A program made the translations under genes and the position numbers. A DNA stretch of 64,000 nt, taken from positions 47,871-111,870 of IMG/VR virus record IMGVR_UViG_3300028027_000002. The stretch is one strand, 5' to 3'. The notes beneath the pieces were generated by a model. The model did no database searches. It was given only the letters and a program-made list of their open reading frames with translations, and was not told where the DNA came from. This document shows, piece by piece, positions 19,658 to 28,570 of this stretch. The stretch is from a virus. How positions within the stretch are numbered: the first letter of the stretch is position 1; each line of letters opens with the position of its first letter.

Positions 19658-22600
19658 ATGAACTACGTCGGCTTACATGTCCACACCCATTTTAGTTTAT
19701 TTGATGGGATTGCTACTCCAGAAGAATACGTTGAACGTGCAGTTGAGTTAGGGATGCCAGCAATTGCCATCACTGACCACGGTACTTTATCTGGGCATAG
19801 GGAACTGCACCGTATTGCAAAAGCAAAGGGCATTAAGCCAATTCTAGGTCTAGAAGGATACATGTGTTCAGACATATCTGATAAAAGAGATAAGTCTGAA
19901 AGAGAAGGTCAACAAGATCTTGTCTACAATCACATTATCCTTCTAGCCAAGAATCAAATTGGTTTAGAAAACCTCAACAAGATTAGTGAACTATCTTGGA
20001 CAGATGGTTTCTTTAAAAAGCCACGATTTGACTTTACTATTTTAGAAAAATACAAAGAAGGAATCATTGTTTCCTCTGCTTGCCCAAGTAGCGTTTTAGT
20101 TAAAGCACTTGAAGAAGAAGAGTTTGCTCTTGCTAAGAAGTACATCTCTTGGTTTAAAGAGCGCTTTGCAGATGATTATTATATTGAGGTAATGCCTCAC
20201 AATGAAGCACACATTAACAAATATCTCATAGAACTTGCAGATGAGTTTGGCATTAAGGTTATTGTAACCCCAGACTGCCACCATGTTGATCCATCACAAA
20301 AAGAAATTCAAGAGTTTAAGTTGCTAATGAATACACATGGTAAGTTCGTAAAAGATGCAACATATGAAAAGTCAAAGAAAAAGGGCAGCATGATGGAGCG
20401 CCTTGACTATCTATATGGCGAAGATCGTCAGATGTCATTTAATAAATTTGACATCCATTTGCTATCTTATGAAGAGATTAAAGCAGCCATGGAAGCGCAG
20501 GGTATTGATCGACCAGACATTTACTCAAACACAATACTATTAGCAGAGACAGTAGGAGACTATGGCATTCAAGAAGGACTAAACCTTCTACCAGTACAGT
20601 ACAAGAGTCCTGACAAGGAACTTGCAAAGGTGGCATTAGAAGGTTTGGCAGAGCGAGGTTTGTCAGAGAATCAAGAGTACCTTGACAGACTTGAGGAAGA
20701 GTTGCAGATTATTAAGGACAAGAAGTTTGCTCCATACTTCCTGGTTGTAAGCAATATGATTAACTGGGCTAAGAAAGAAGAGATTATGGTAGGACCAGGT
20801 CGTGGTTCATCTGCTGGCTCTCTTGTTTGCTACGCATTAAAGATTACAGACATTGATCCTATCGAGCATAACCTCTTATTCTTCCGTTTTATTAATCCAG
20901 AGCGTAACGACTTCCCAGATATTGATACAGATATTCAGGACACTCGTCGTGAAGAGGTAAAGGATTATCTTGTTAGACAGTATCGGCATGTTGCATCTAT
21001 TGCTACCTTCCTTGAGTTCACAGGTAAGGGAATTGTTAGAGATGTTTCAAGAGTTCTAAATATTCCTTTGTCAGATGTAAACAAGGTTTTGAAAACTGTA
21101 GACTCATGGGATGATTTCTGTACATCAAAATCAACATACGAGTTTCGTGAGAAGTATCCAGAGGTAGAGGTTTACGGAGAACAACTTCGTGGTCGAATTC
21201 GTGGCACAGGTATTCACGCTGCTGGTGTTGTTACTGCAAAAGAACCAATCTTTAGGTATGCACCACTTGAAACAAGATCATCTACTGGGTCTGACGAAAG
21301 AATTCCAGTAGTTGGTGTTGACATGGAAGAGGCTGAAAGAATTGGTTTAATTAAGATTGATGCACTTGGTCTTAAGACTTTGTCTGTTCTTAAGAACACA
21401 ATTGATATTATTAAAGAGCGAGATGGCAAAAAGATTGATCTTCTTAAGATCAAGATGGACGATGCAAATGTATATCAGATGCTATCAGATGGATATACAA
21501 AGGGTGTATTTCAGTGTGAAGCAGCACCATATACAAACCTTCTTGTTAAGATGGGTGTAAAGAATCTAAATGAACTTGCAGCATCAAACGCACTTGTTCG
21601 TCCAGGTGCAATGAATACTATTGGAAAGGACTATGTTGATCGTAAACATGGTCGTCAGAATATTTCTTATACACACCAAGTACTAAAACAATTTACGGAG
21701 GACACTTATGGCTGTATTCTTTACCAGGAACAAGTTATGCAAGCATGCGTACACCTTGGCGGTATGTCCATGTCGGAAGCAGATAAAGTTAGAAAGATCA
21801 TTGGCAAGAAAAAAGATGCTAAAGAATTTGATCAGTTTAAAGAGAAGTTCGTAGAGGGTGCATCAAAGTTTATTTCGCCCAACCTTGCTCGTGATCTATG
21901 GCATGACTTTGAGGCTCACGCAGGGTACTCATTTAATAAGTCTCACGCAGTAGCATACTCAACGCTATCATATTGGACAGCATGGCTAAAGTATTACTAC
22001 CCACTTGAGTTTATGTACTCAGTGCTAAAGAACGAAAAGGATAAAGATGCGAGAACTGAATATCTTATTGAAGCAAAGAGAATGGGCATTAGCGTTAAGT
22101 TACCTCACATTAACGATTCGGATATCGATTTTAAAATTGAGGGTAAGGGTATTAGGTTTGGGCTCACTGCTATCAAGTTCATATCTGACAAAATTGCAGA
22201 AAGATATATTGCAGCACGACCATTTGGTTCGTACAAAGAACTTGAAGAGTTTACATTTACCAAAGGCAACGGAGTAAACAGTCGTGCACTTCAAGCACTT
22301 AGGGTAATCGGTGCAGCAACATTTAATGATAATCCTAGAAATGATCAGGAGATTAAAGAGAACCTGTATGAATACTTAAACCTTCCAGAGTTTAATATTA
22401 CAATACCTTCTCACTACTATGCCTTCATTCAGGATATTGTTGACTTTGAAGAAAAAGGGTCATACATTTTTATGGGTATGGTAAAATCAATTAAACGAGG
22501 AACAGGATGGTCACGAGTTGAAATTTTGGACAAAACTGGCAGTGTCGGTATATTTGATGATGAAAATACGACTATTGAGACAGGTCGTTCTTATCTGGTC

Positions 22601-22933
22601 TTGTGTAATGATAACAGGATTGTTTCTTTCATACCTTCAGATGAGATAAAAGAATCATCACACGCTCTTGTAAAGTTCTTAAGTTATAAGCAACTTCCAT
22701 ACAAGGATGATGAGATGTTTGTGGTTTCATTTAAGCCAAGAATTACAAAGACTGGAAAGAAGATGGCATCTCTTACTCTTGCAGATACAAGCAGGGACCT
22801 GCATTCAATTACAGTTTTCCCTACATCGTTTGCAAAAGCATACATGCATATCGAAGAAGGAAAATCTTATAAGTTTGATTTTGGCAAGACTAAAGACGGA
22901 ACAGTAACATTGGAGGATGTACATGTCAGTTAG
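19658..22933 (+). CDS. dnaE: DNA polymerase III alpha subunit (DnaE-type)
   Basis: A 1091-residue protein from ATG 19658, two bases after the previous stop; an upstream in-frame ATG at 19613 is inside the previous gene. The N-terminal PHP domain has HVHTHFSLFDG and DHGTLSG. The catalytic palm carries GPGRGSSAGSL and PDIDTDIQD, and the fingers and HhH region SFNKSHAVAYS. A C-terminal OB fold (YIFMGMVKSIKRGTGW) follows. It should be the phage replicase, and is nearly full bacterial length. Confidence 0.95.
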   Translation: MNYVGLHVHTHFSLFDGIATPEEYVERAVELGMPAIAITDHGTLSGHRELHRIAKAKGIKPILGLEGYMCSDISDKRDKSEREGQQDLVYNHIILLAKNQIGLENLNKISELSWTDGFFKKPRFDFTILEKYKEGIIVSSACPSSVLVKALEEEEFALAKKYISWFKERFADDYYIEVMPHNEAHINKYLIELADEFGIKVIVTPDCHHVDPSQKEIQEFKLLMNTHGKFVKDATYEKSKKKGSMMERLDYLYGEDRQMSFNKFDIHLLSYEEIKAAMEAQGIDRPDIYSNTILLAETVGDYGIQEGLNLLPVQYKSPDKELAKVALEGLAERGLSENQEYLDRLEEELQIIKDKKFAPYFLVVSNMINWAKKEEIMVGPGRGSSAGSLVCYALKITDIDPIEHNLLFFRFINPERNDFPDIDTDIQDTRREEVKDYLVRQYRHVASIATFLEFTGKGIVRDVSRVLNIPLSDVNKVLKTVDSWDDFCTSKSTYEFREKYPEVEVYGEQLRGRIRGTGIHAAGVVTAKEPIFRYAPLETRSSTGSDERIPVVGVDMEEAERIGLIKIDALGLKTLSVLKNTIDIIKERDGKKIDLLKIKMDDANVYQMLSDGYTKGVFQCEAAPYTNLLVKMGVKNLNELAASNALVRPGAMNTIGKDYVDRKHGRQNISYTHQVLKQFTEDTYGCILYQEQVMQACVHLGGMSMSEADKVRKIIGKKKDAKEFDQFKEKFVEGASKFISPNLARDLWHDFEAHAGYSFNKSHAVAYSTLSYWTAWLKYYYPLEFMYSVLKNEKDKDARTEYLIEAKRMGISVKLPHINDSDIDFKIEGKGIRFGLTAIKFISDKIAERYIAARPFGSYKELEEFTFTKGNGVNSRALQALRVIGAATFNDNPRNDQEIKENLYEYLNLPEFNITIPSHYYAFIQDIVDFEEKGSYIFMGMVKSIKRGTGWSRVEILDKTGSVGIFDDENTTIETGRSYLVLCNDNRIVSFIPSDEIKESSHALVKFLSYKQLPYKDDEMFVVSFKPRITKTGKKMASLTLADTSRDLHSITVFPTSFAKAYMHIEEGKSYKFDFGKTKDGTVTLEDVHVS

Positions 22934-23933
22934 TATAGAAGAAGCGTTAGCACAACTTGATCCTAAGTTGAGAAAGAGATTAGGTAGCGGAGTAGGGGTT
23001 AACTATGAATATCAGCCTACACCTAGTTTTGGTTTAAACCGTGCTTTAGGAGGAGGACTGCCTTATGGTAGACAAGTTCTTATCTGGGGCTCTAAGTCTT
23101 CTGCAAAGTCCTCTATGTGCCTTCAGATGATTGCTCTAGCACAAGCAGAGGGAAAGTTGTGTGCTTGGATTGACTCAGAGATGTCCTACTCAGAAGACTG
23201 GGCTAGAACACTTGGGGTAGATCCAGAAAAACTAATCTATTCACAAGCAAGAACTATTAGCGATATGGTGGATGTAGGTGTTGGATTAATGAATGCAGGA
23301 GTTGATTTAATTGTGGTAGACTCTATTACATCGATGCTTCCTGCAATTTATTTTGAAAAGGATACAGATGAGATGAAGGCTTTGGAAAACACAAAGCAGA
23401 TTGGAGCAGAATCCCGTGACTTTAGTAACGCATGGAAAATGCTTAACTATGCAAACAATAAAGTTAAGCCAACTTTGCTTGTTCTTATTTCTCAGTCTCG
23501 TAATAATATTAATGCTATGTATACTAGCCAGCAGCCTTCTGGTGGTCAGGCTACTAAGTTTTATTCCTCATGTATTATTAAACTCTTTTCTTCAGAGTCA
23601 GACAATCAAGCGATTAAGGGCAAGATTAAGGTAGGAGATAAATTAATTGAAGAAAAAATTGGTAGGACTATTAAGTGGGAACTCCAGTTCTCCAAAACCT
23701 CTCCAGGGTTCCAGTCTGGTGAGTACGATTTTTATTTTAGAGGTGACGATATTGGTCTTGATACCATTGGTGATCTGGTTACTACCGCAGAACTAAATGG
23801 TATTGTAGAGCGCACAGGAGCATGGTATATACTTCCTGACGGATCAAAAGTGCAGGGCAAAGAAGCATTTGTTAATCGTGTAAGGGAGGATCTTGATTTG
23901 CAAGAATCAATCAAGGCTAAACTAAATGCCTAG
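22923..23933 (+). CDS. UvsX/RecA-like recombinase
   Basis: A 336-residue protein. GGAGG at 22912-22916 has ideal spacing to ATG 22923, so the ATG at 22917 is unlikely. The Walker A region is GSKSSAKS, with Ala where RecA has Gly, like the altered P-loop of T4 UvsX. The Walker B is DLIVVDSIT, and LLVLISQSRNN corresponds to the L1 region. It should promote strand exchange and recombination-dependent repair. It overlaps the polymerase end by 11 bases. Confidence 0.88.
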   Translation: MSVSIEEALAQLDPKLRKRLGSGVGVNYEYQPTPSFGLNRALGGGLPYGRQVLIWGSKSSAKSSMCLQMIALAQAEGKLCAWIDSEMSYSEDWARTLGVDPEKLIYSQARTISDMVDVGVGLMNAGVDLIVVDSITSMLPAIYFEKDTDEMKALENTKQIGAESRDFSNAWKMLNYANNKVKPTLLVLISQSRNNINAMYTSQQPSGGQATKFYSSCIIKLFSSESDNQAIKGKIKVGDKLIEEKIGRTIKWELQFSKTSPGFQSGEYDFYFRGDDIGLDTIGDLVTTAELNGIVERTGAWYILPDGSKVQGKEAFVNRVREDLDLQESIKAKLNA

Positions 23934-24102
23934 TTATACAGTCTATAATGGAAAGTTTGTTTGTCATGAATGCAAAGCAGAAGTTAAATCTCTTAGGCTT
24001 TATGCTGAGACAAAGACAATGACCTGGATGTGTCCAGCAAAACATCTAAGCACTGTCAAGTTTGGTAAGCAGAAATATAAAGGCAATGACAGAGAAAAGT
24101 GA
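23926..24102 (+). CDS. 58-residue zinc-binding protein
   Basis: ATG 23926 overlaps the recombinase stop by eight bases. The product has CHEC near residue 13 and CPAKH near residue 36, a plausible CxxC...CxxxH zinc site, and a basic C-terminus. Its end overlaps the next gene, so it is tightly embedded in the operon. Function unknown. Confidence 0.6.
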   Translation: MPSYTVYNGKFVCHECKAEVKSLRLYAETKTMTWMCPAKHLSTVKFGKQKYKGNDREK

Positions 24103-24367
24103 GTCTAAGAGAATAGGTGCCAAGCAGCACAAAAACTCTGGTCGTAATACTCAAAAAGGAGATGCCTCCTGGAAAAACTTTGTCGTAGATTTTAAAGAAG
24201 TTGGAAAGTCTTTTACTTTAAATAAAGAGGTTTGGGCAAAGGCTACTACTGATGCCATGAAGAATGGCAAAGACCCTGCCATAGTTGTCGTGATGGGCGA
24301 GGGTAACTCCAAAGTAAGACTTGCTATAATTGAGATGAGTATATTAGAAGATCTAGTGGAGGAATAA
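24086..24367 (+). CDS. Small PD-(D/E)XK nuclease, resolvase-like (putative)
   Basis: ATG 24086 gives 93 residues and is preferred to 24062, which lies deeper in the upstream gene. The pattern KRIGAKQHKNSG...KGDASWKNFVVDFKEVGKSFTL fits a small nuclease core with Asp followed by a (D/E)xK variant, DFK. Small Holliday-junction or archaeal Hjc-like nucleases have this plan. Catalysis is inferred. Confidence 0.5.
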   Translation: MTEKSESKRIGAKQHKNSGRNTQKGDASWKNFVVDFKEVGKSFTLNKEVWAKATTDAMKNGKDPAIVVVMGEGNSKVRLAIIEMSILEDLVEE

Positions 24368-24672
24368 TGGAACAACAAGGAACAACGATAGATATGGTGA
24401 ATGGTTTGGCAGAGATTGCAGACTATATGCAAGACGAAGAACTTACAGTTGCACTTACAATGATTGCTAAACTAATTATAAAGCCAGACATCCCAATCAA
24501 TGTTGCTCACGTAGAGATTGTAAGACTACAAGCAATCGCTGCTAAGATGGCTTTCAAGGCAACCTGGATGGCCAATGTTGACAAGTCGGATCGTGGAAAG
24601 AAGAATCTTTATTACACGGCAGCAGAGTCGTTAAACAATTTAGTATCTGCGCTAAAGTATATTACACGGTAA
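24367..24672 (+). CDS. Unknown helical protein
   Basis: A 101-residue, mainly alpha-helical protein that starts in the previous stop (TAATG). No motif recognised. Part of the recombination gene group. Confidence 0.55.
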   Translation: MEQQGTTIDMVNGLAEIADYMQDEELTVALTMIAKLIIKPDIPINVAHVEIVRLQAIAAKMAFKATWMANVDKSDRGKKNLYYTAAESLNNLVSALKYITR

Positions 24673-24674
24673 TA

Positions 24675-24683
24675 TGCTATACT
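24675..24683 (+). promoter_or_regulatory. Extended -10 promoter
   Basis: TGCTATACT lies 24 bases before ATG 24708. The predicted leader is about 17 bases long, so this is not one of the leaderless promoters. Confidence 0.55.
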
Positions 24684-24707
24684 TATACTAATAGAAACGA
24701 GCAAAAT

Positions 24708-25508
24708 ATGACAAAAAGTTTATTACAACAAATTATGGTTAAGCAGGAAAAGCCACCAGTACACTCAATAGATGTTGCTGGTTTGACTGAAAAAATTCAG
24801 TCTGGATATACTGTTAATCGTATTGAAAAACAAACACAGAAGAAAACCTTTGCGCCATCTACTATTGCCTATGGTCATGGAGAATGTCCAAGATATTGGT
24901 ACTTAGCGTTTGACGGGCAGATGTTTGAGGATGATGCAACTCCATATAGTGCAGCAAATATGACAGCAGGAACTAAGTCTCATGAAAGAATTCAGGAAGC
25001 AATGGGAAATGTTCCAGACTTCCTTGTTGATTCAGAATTTAAAATAACAAATAACGATCCGCCAATCTTTGGTTATGGAGATGTTATTGTTAACTGGCAA
25101 GGAGAAGAACTTCTTGGTGAAATTAAAACAATGATGAATGAAGGTTTTGAGTACCGCAAGGCTCACATGAAACCAAAGACTGGTCACCTAGTCCAGTTAC
25201 TTATCTACATGAAGATTCTAAAGAAGCCTAAAGCAGTTCTTATTTATGAAAATAAAAACAATCATGAGTTGCTTATCCTTCCAGTAGAAGTAAATGATTA
25301 TTATCGTCGGTGGGTAGACCAGACGTTTGAATGGATGAGATCAGTTCGTAAGGCTTGGGTCGACAGAACCCTGCCTGAAAAGAATTATCGCTCAAATTCA
25401 AAAATTTGCAAATCATGTCCTATTAAAAAGGCTTGTGCAGATGCTGGCAAGGGAGACTTTAAACTAAAGTCCTTGGAGCCTATAGATGAAGCATTGTCAA
25501 TGGTGTGA
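24708..25508 (+). CDS. Cas4/RecB-like exonuclease with Fe-S cysteines
   Basis: A 266-residue protein of the PD-(D/E)XK superfamily. It has FGYGDVIV and LLGEIKTMM (the Asp and ExK of the active site), one Cys in GECPRYWY near residue 64, and a C-terminal CKSCPIKKAC. This four-Cys arrangement resembles Cas4/AddB-type iron-sulfur nucleases. It probably processes DNA ends for recombination. There is no CRISPR array here, so adaptation is unlikely. Confidence 0.82.
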   Translation: MTKSLLQQIMVKQEKPPVHSIDVAGLTEKIQSGYTVNRIEKQTQKKTFAPSTIAYGHGECPRYWYLAFDGQMFEDDATPYSAANMTAGTKSHERIQEAMGNVPDFLVDSEFKITNNDPPIFGYGDVIVNWQGEELLGEIKTMMNEGFEYRKAHMKPKTGHLVQLLIYMKILKKPKAVLIYENKNNHELLILPVEVNDYYRRWVDQTFEWMRSVRKAWVDRTLPEKNYRSNSKICKSCPIKKACADAGKGDFKLKSLEPIDEALSMV

Positions 25509-25761
25509 TAAACAATTTAAAACAGATATAACATATCAAATATATTGTTCACCAGAGTGTAGAGACATGTCAACAAAAGAAAAAATTGCTGCAAGGTATA
25601 TGATTTCTAGAAGACAAAAAAGAAAAGGCAGGGAAAGAAATTGTAAGTCATGCAAAGAGCCTTTGTCAATATATAATGATGAAAGTCTTTGTGTAAAATG
25701 CAATGTCAATCCTTCCGATGTAGCAAAAGCATTAAAAGAAATTAAGGATAACTTAAAATGA
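25486..25761 (+). CDS. Zinc-finger protein with paired Cys motifs
   Basis: A 91-residue basic protein overlapping the nuclease by 23 bases. It has three or more Cys pairs (CQWC, CSPEC, CKSC, CVKC), enough for two zinc sites. The position within the recombination cluster suggests nucleic-acid binding. Confidence 0.65.
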   Translation: MKHCQWCDKQFKTDITYQIYCSPECRDMSTKEKIAARYMISRRQKRKGRERNCKSCKEPLSIYNDESLCVKCNVNPSDVAKALKEIKDNLK

Positions 25762-26354
25762 AATTAGCAGAGGCAATAGGAACTAAACTTCCAAAAACTA
25801 TTTGTGCTATAGACGCAAGCACGAATAGCCTTGCCTTTGCTATTTTCGATACTCAACAAAAAACTTTAGAGTCAGTAGGAAAGATTACTTTTAAAGGCAA
25901 GAACACTTACGAAAAGGTTATGGATGCAGGACAAAAGGTTAAACTATTCCTTGATATGTATGGTGGATTTGAGGCAATTGTAATTGAGCATACTGTATTT
26001 ATGAATAGCCCTAAGACTGCTGCAGACCTTGCACTAGTTCAGGGTGCAATTCTTGGATCAGCAGGTCAGTCTGGAACCAAGACTATTGGCAAGGTCGCAC
26101 CTATTACTTGGCAAAACTTTATTGGCAATAAGAAAATATCTAAAGATGAAAAACTATTTATTAAATCACAAAATCCAGGGAAATCAGAGTCATGGCTTAA
26201 ATCTTATGAGAGAGACCTAAGAAAACAAAGGACTATCAACTTTATTAACATTAACTACGACAGATCAATCACTGACAATGATGTAGCAGATGCCTGTGGA
26301 ATAGGCCATTGGGCATTAAAAAACTGGAACAAGGCAATAGGAGAGGACATATAA
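25758..26354 (+). CDS. RuvC-like Holliday junction resolvase
   Basis: A 198-residue protein with an RNase H-like fold. The acidic residues expected of RuvC are in CAIDASTNS, AIVIEHT and DNDVADA. It should cut branched DNA before packaging. It overlaps its neighbours by four bases upstream and one base downstream. Confidence 0.85.
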   Translation: MKLAEAIGTKLPKTICAIDASTNSLAFAIFDTQQKTLESVGKITFKGKNTYEKVMDAGQKVKLFLDMYGGFEAIVIEHTVFMNSPKTAADLALVQGAILGSAGQSGTKTIGKVAPITWQNFIGNKKISKDEKLFIKSQNPGKSESWLKSYERDLRKQRTINFININYDRSITDNDVADACGIGHWALKNWNKAIGEDI

Positions 26355-26998
26355 TGCCAGAGTTAAATGCAAACATTCCACCAATACACTGTTATGTAAG
26401 AGGAAACTACTTAAGAAACCATCAAGATAGCCACGATAAATATTTTGAATGTGTGGTATTTGGTGTTTCAAGTTTAAAGTCTAGAAGCCCTTTGTTTCAT
26501 ATCCTGATGCCAGATGGTGGACTTTGGTGGAGACTTCCAATTTCTGCATTCTGTACTGAGCCAGGCATACCTGAAGTAGATCTTCACAATTTAGTTTTGT
26601 GGAACTCGTTTAGCCACCATGTGTCCGTAACTCAGTTTGAAAACTTAACAAACCTTAGAATGTCTTACATAGATAGAACAAAGACAATGCATAAGGGCAC
26701 CTACCTGTTTACACTAGACTGGCACAACCCAGATACAAATGTTTTGGATGATGGGTATTCAGAGAGTCCAGCAGACCATAAGTGTGGTCATGTTATACAA
26801 AGAGATGACGGAAACTTTGCTATTCAGCCTAACAATAGGGTTAGGGTATACGAGCCATCCTTTACTCTTGAAAAAGAGTATTTGATTGATAGAATTATTA
26901 ATGAAAGAAAATATGATGTTGAAAATCAAGACAAGTGGATCATGGAAAACTCTGATAGGTTTAACTATGATATTAGCGAGAAAGAAGTTGACAATTAA
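26354..26998 (+). CDS. Conserved protein of unknown function
   Basis: ATG 26354 overlaps the RuvC stop (TAATG) and gives 214 residues; the longer frame from 26309 lies inside RuvC. The protein has many His and Trp residues in its first half (HCYVRGNYLRNHQDSHDKY, GGLWWRLP). No family is recognised. Confidence 0.6.
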   Translation: MPELNANIPPIHCYVRGNYLRNHQDSHDKYFECVVFGVSSLKSRSPLFHILMPDGGLWWRLPISAFCTEPGIPEVDLHNLVLWNSFSHHVSVTQFENLTNLRMSYIDRTKTMHKGTYLFTLDWHNPDTNVLDDGYSESPADHKCGHVIQRDDGNFAIQPNNRVRVYEPSFTLEKEYLIDRIINERKYDVENQDKWIMENSDRFNYDISEKEVDN

Positions 26999-27002
26999 TA
27001 CC

Positions 27003-27158
27003 ATGGGTAGTAGAATGTATACATCAGAAGTTTTTATGCGTAAGAGATATCTTGTGGATAAAAAAACACCAGAAGACATTGCAAAGGAATGCGGTTGCTC
27101 ATTGGAGACCGTCTATGTCTACCTTGCTAAATTTGGATTAAGGAAGTCAAAGCGATGA
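27003..27158 (+). CDS. Small helix-turn-helix protein
   Basis: A 51-residue basic protein. TPEDIAKECGCSLETVYVYLAKFGL is a clear helix-turn-helix of the resolvase/sigma-like type. A second ATG at 27015 is also possible. It may regulate the packaging operon or recognise DNA ends. Confidence 0.6.
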   Translation: MGSRMYTSEVFMRKRYLVDKKTPEDIAKECGCSLETVYVYLAKFGLRKSKR

Positions 27159-27277
27159 AAAAGATTAAATATGTTTTGTTTATACTGTCACTTGTTGCAG
27201 CGGTTGGTATCTCATATGCAACTTTGACACTAAAGGGAATGCCAGATACTTTTGAAATGGAGGACGATGATGAGTGA
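27155..27277 (+). CDS. 40-residue single-pass membrane peptide
   Basis: ATG 27155 overlaps the previous stop (ATGA). A basic N-terminus KKIKY is followed by a hydrophobic helix (LFILSLVAAVGISYA) and an acidic tail. Membrane anchoring is clear; the function is not. Confidence 0.5.
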   Translation: MKKIKYVLFILSLVAAVGISYATLTLKGMPDTFEMEDDDE

Positions 27278-27512
27278 AAGTCTAAATATCACAGTTGATC
27301 AAGTAAACAATCCACTACACTACACTTCAGATCCATCTGGCATTGAGTGCATAGAGATTACTAGACACCGTAATTTTAATATTGGGAATGCTTTTAAGTA
27401 CCTTTGGAGAGCAGGCCTCAAAGATGAAGAGAAAACTATTCAAGATTTAGAAAAAGCAATCTTTTATATCAAGGATGAAATCAATAGGTTAGAAGGTAAG
27501 TATGTCAACTGA
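27270..27512 (+). CDS. DUF3310 protein
   Basis: GGAGG at 27259-27263 sets ATG 27270 as start, giving 80 residues. NNPLHYTSDPSGIECIE and NAFKYLWRAGLKD are the DUF3310 signature, a family common in phages and sometimes called nucleotide kinase without proof. Confidence 0.85.
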   Translation: MSESLNITVDQVNNPLHYTSDPSGIECIEITRHRNFNIGNAFKYLWRAGLKDEEKTIQDLEKAIFYIKDEINRLEGKYVN

Positions 27513-28044
27513 AGATGATTTAGTCAAGCACCTTGATCAAGTGAATCAGGTAGTAGAAGAATACCTAAAGGGCAATGACCCAACAGTTATTTCTAAGCAA
27601 CTTGCAATACCACGACAAAAGGTTGTCACACTTATTAATGAGTGGAAAGTTATGGCATCTGCTAACGATGCTATTCGTGCTCGTGCTAAAGAAGCCCTTG
27701 CTGCTGCAGACACACACTACAGCAAGTTAGTATCTCGCACATACGAAGTTATTGATGAGGCATCAATGACAAACAATCTTAGTGCTAAGACTGCAGCAAT
27801 TAAACTTGTGATGGATATAGAATCTAAAAGAATTGACATGCTTCAAAAGGCTGGGCTTCTTGAGAACAAAGAACTTGCAGAAGAGATGATTGAGATTGAG
27901 AGAAGACAGGAAGTTCTTGTCGGAATATTAAAAGACATAGCATCTGAACACCCACAAATAAGAGATCTAGTAATGCACAGACTTTCTTCTATTGCAAAAG
28001 AAGGTCAGGTAGTAACTATAGTTTCTGAGGTCCACAATGAGTAG
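27502..28044 (+). CDS. Putative terminase small subunit
   Basis: A 180-residue helical protein. Residues about 24-50 form a helix-turn-helix (DPTVISKQLAIPRQKVVTLINEW), followed by long helices suited to oligomerisation. Two genes upstream of the large terminase is the usual place for TerS. The oxygenase gene lies between them. Confidence 0.6.
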   Translation: MSTEDDLVKHLDQVNQVVEEYLKGNDPTVISKQLAIPRQKVVTLINEWKVMASANDAIRARAKEALAAADTHYSKLVSRTYEVIDEASMTNNLSAKTAAIKLVMDIESKRIDMLQKAGLLENKELAEEMIEIERRQEVLVGILKDIASEHPQIRDLVMHRLSSIAKEGQVVTIVSEVHNE

Positions 28045-28570
28045 TTTAAACCAAATATCTATAATAGAGTTTAAAGATATAGGTTTAGAGTATGTTTTAG
28101 AACACTGCAATGATGAATCTTGGAAAGATGGTGGCGTTGCAAAATCTAGATATTCTGCAGAAAAAGGTGCTGCTATAAATAAAAGTATTAGAGATGTAAG
28201 AGTTGCTGACATGCCAAACTCATTTTACAAGCATTTAGATTCAGTAATCGAACCACATATAAAAAAATATGCTCAAGATAATAGGATAGACATATCAAAA
28301 AATACTGCGTACATAGTTACAAGATACAACGAAGGTCAGTTTTTTGTTGAGCACACAGATTCAACAGAAGAGTTCCCAAGAAAAGTTTCTGCAATCCTCT
28401 ACTTAAACGATAATTATGATGGTGGAACACTAACATTTACAAAATTTAATAAATCATTTAAGCCTAAAGCAGGCAGTCTTTTTATTTTTCCATCTCACGA
28501 AGAGTTTTCCCACTCCGCTGATCCAGTTACGAATGGAACTAAATATGTTATAGTTGGGTTTTGGGAATAA
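28037..28570 (+). CDS. 2OG-Fe(II) oxygenase 1 (P4H-like)
   Basis: A 177-residue protein with the prolyl-4-hydroxylase-like core. The iron ligands are His106 and Asp108 in EHTD and His159 in FSHSADP; the 2-oxoglutarate-binding Lys169 lies in TKYVIVGFW. LYLNDNYDGGTL is also typical. Substrate unknown. It is inserted between the terminase genes and coupled to both (ATGA upstream, TAATG downstream), so it is expressed with packaging genes. Confidence 0.85.
   Translation: MSSLNQISIIEFKDIGLEYVLEHCNDESWKDGGVAKSRYSAEKGAAINKSIRDVRVADMPNSFYKHLDSVIEPHIKKYAQDNRIDISKNTAYIVTRYNEGQFFVEHTDSTEEFPRKVSAILYLNDNYDGGTLTFTKFNKSFKPKAGSLFIFPSHEEFSHSADPVTNGTKYVIVGFWE

Noticed and set aside
24708-25508. Cas4-like gene as a sign of a CRISPR system
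   Set aside because: No repeat-spacer array and no cas1/cas2 in the window. Cas4-like nucleases are common in phage recombination modules.
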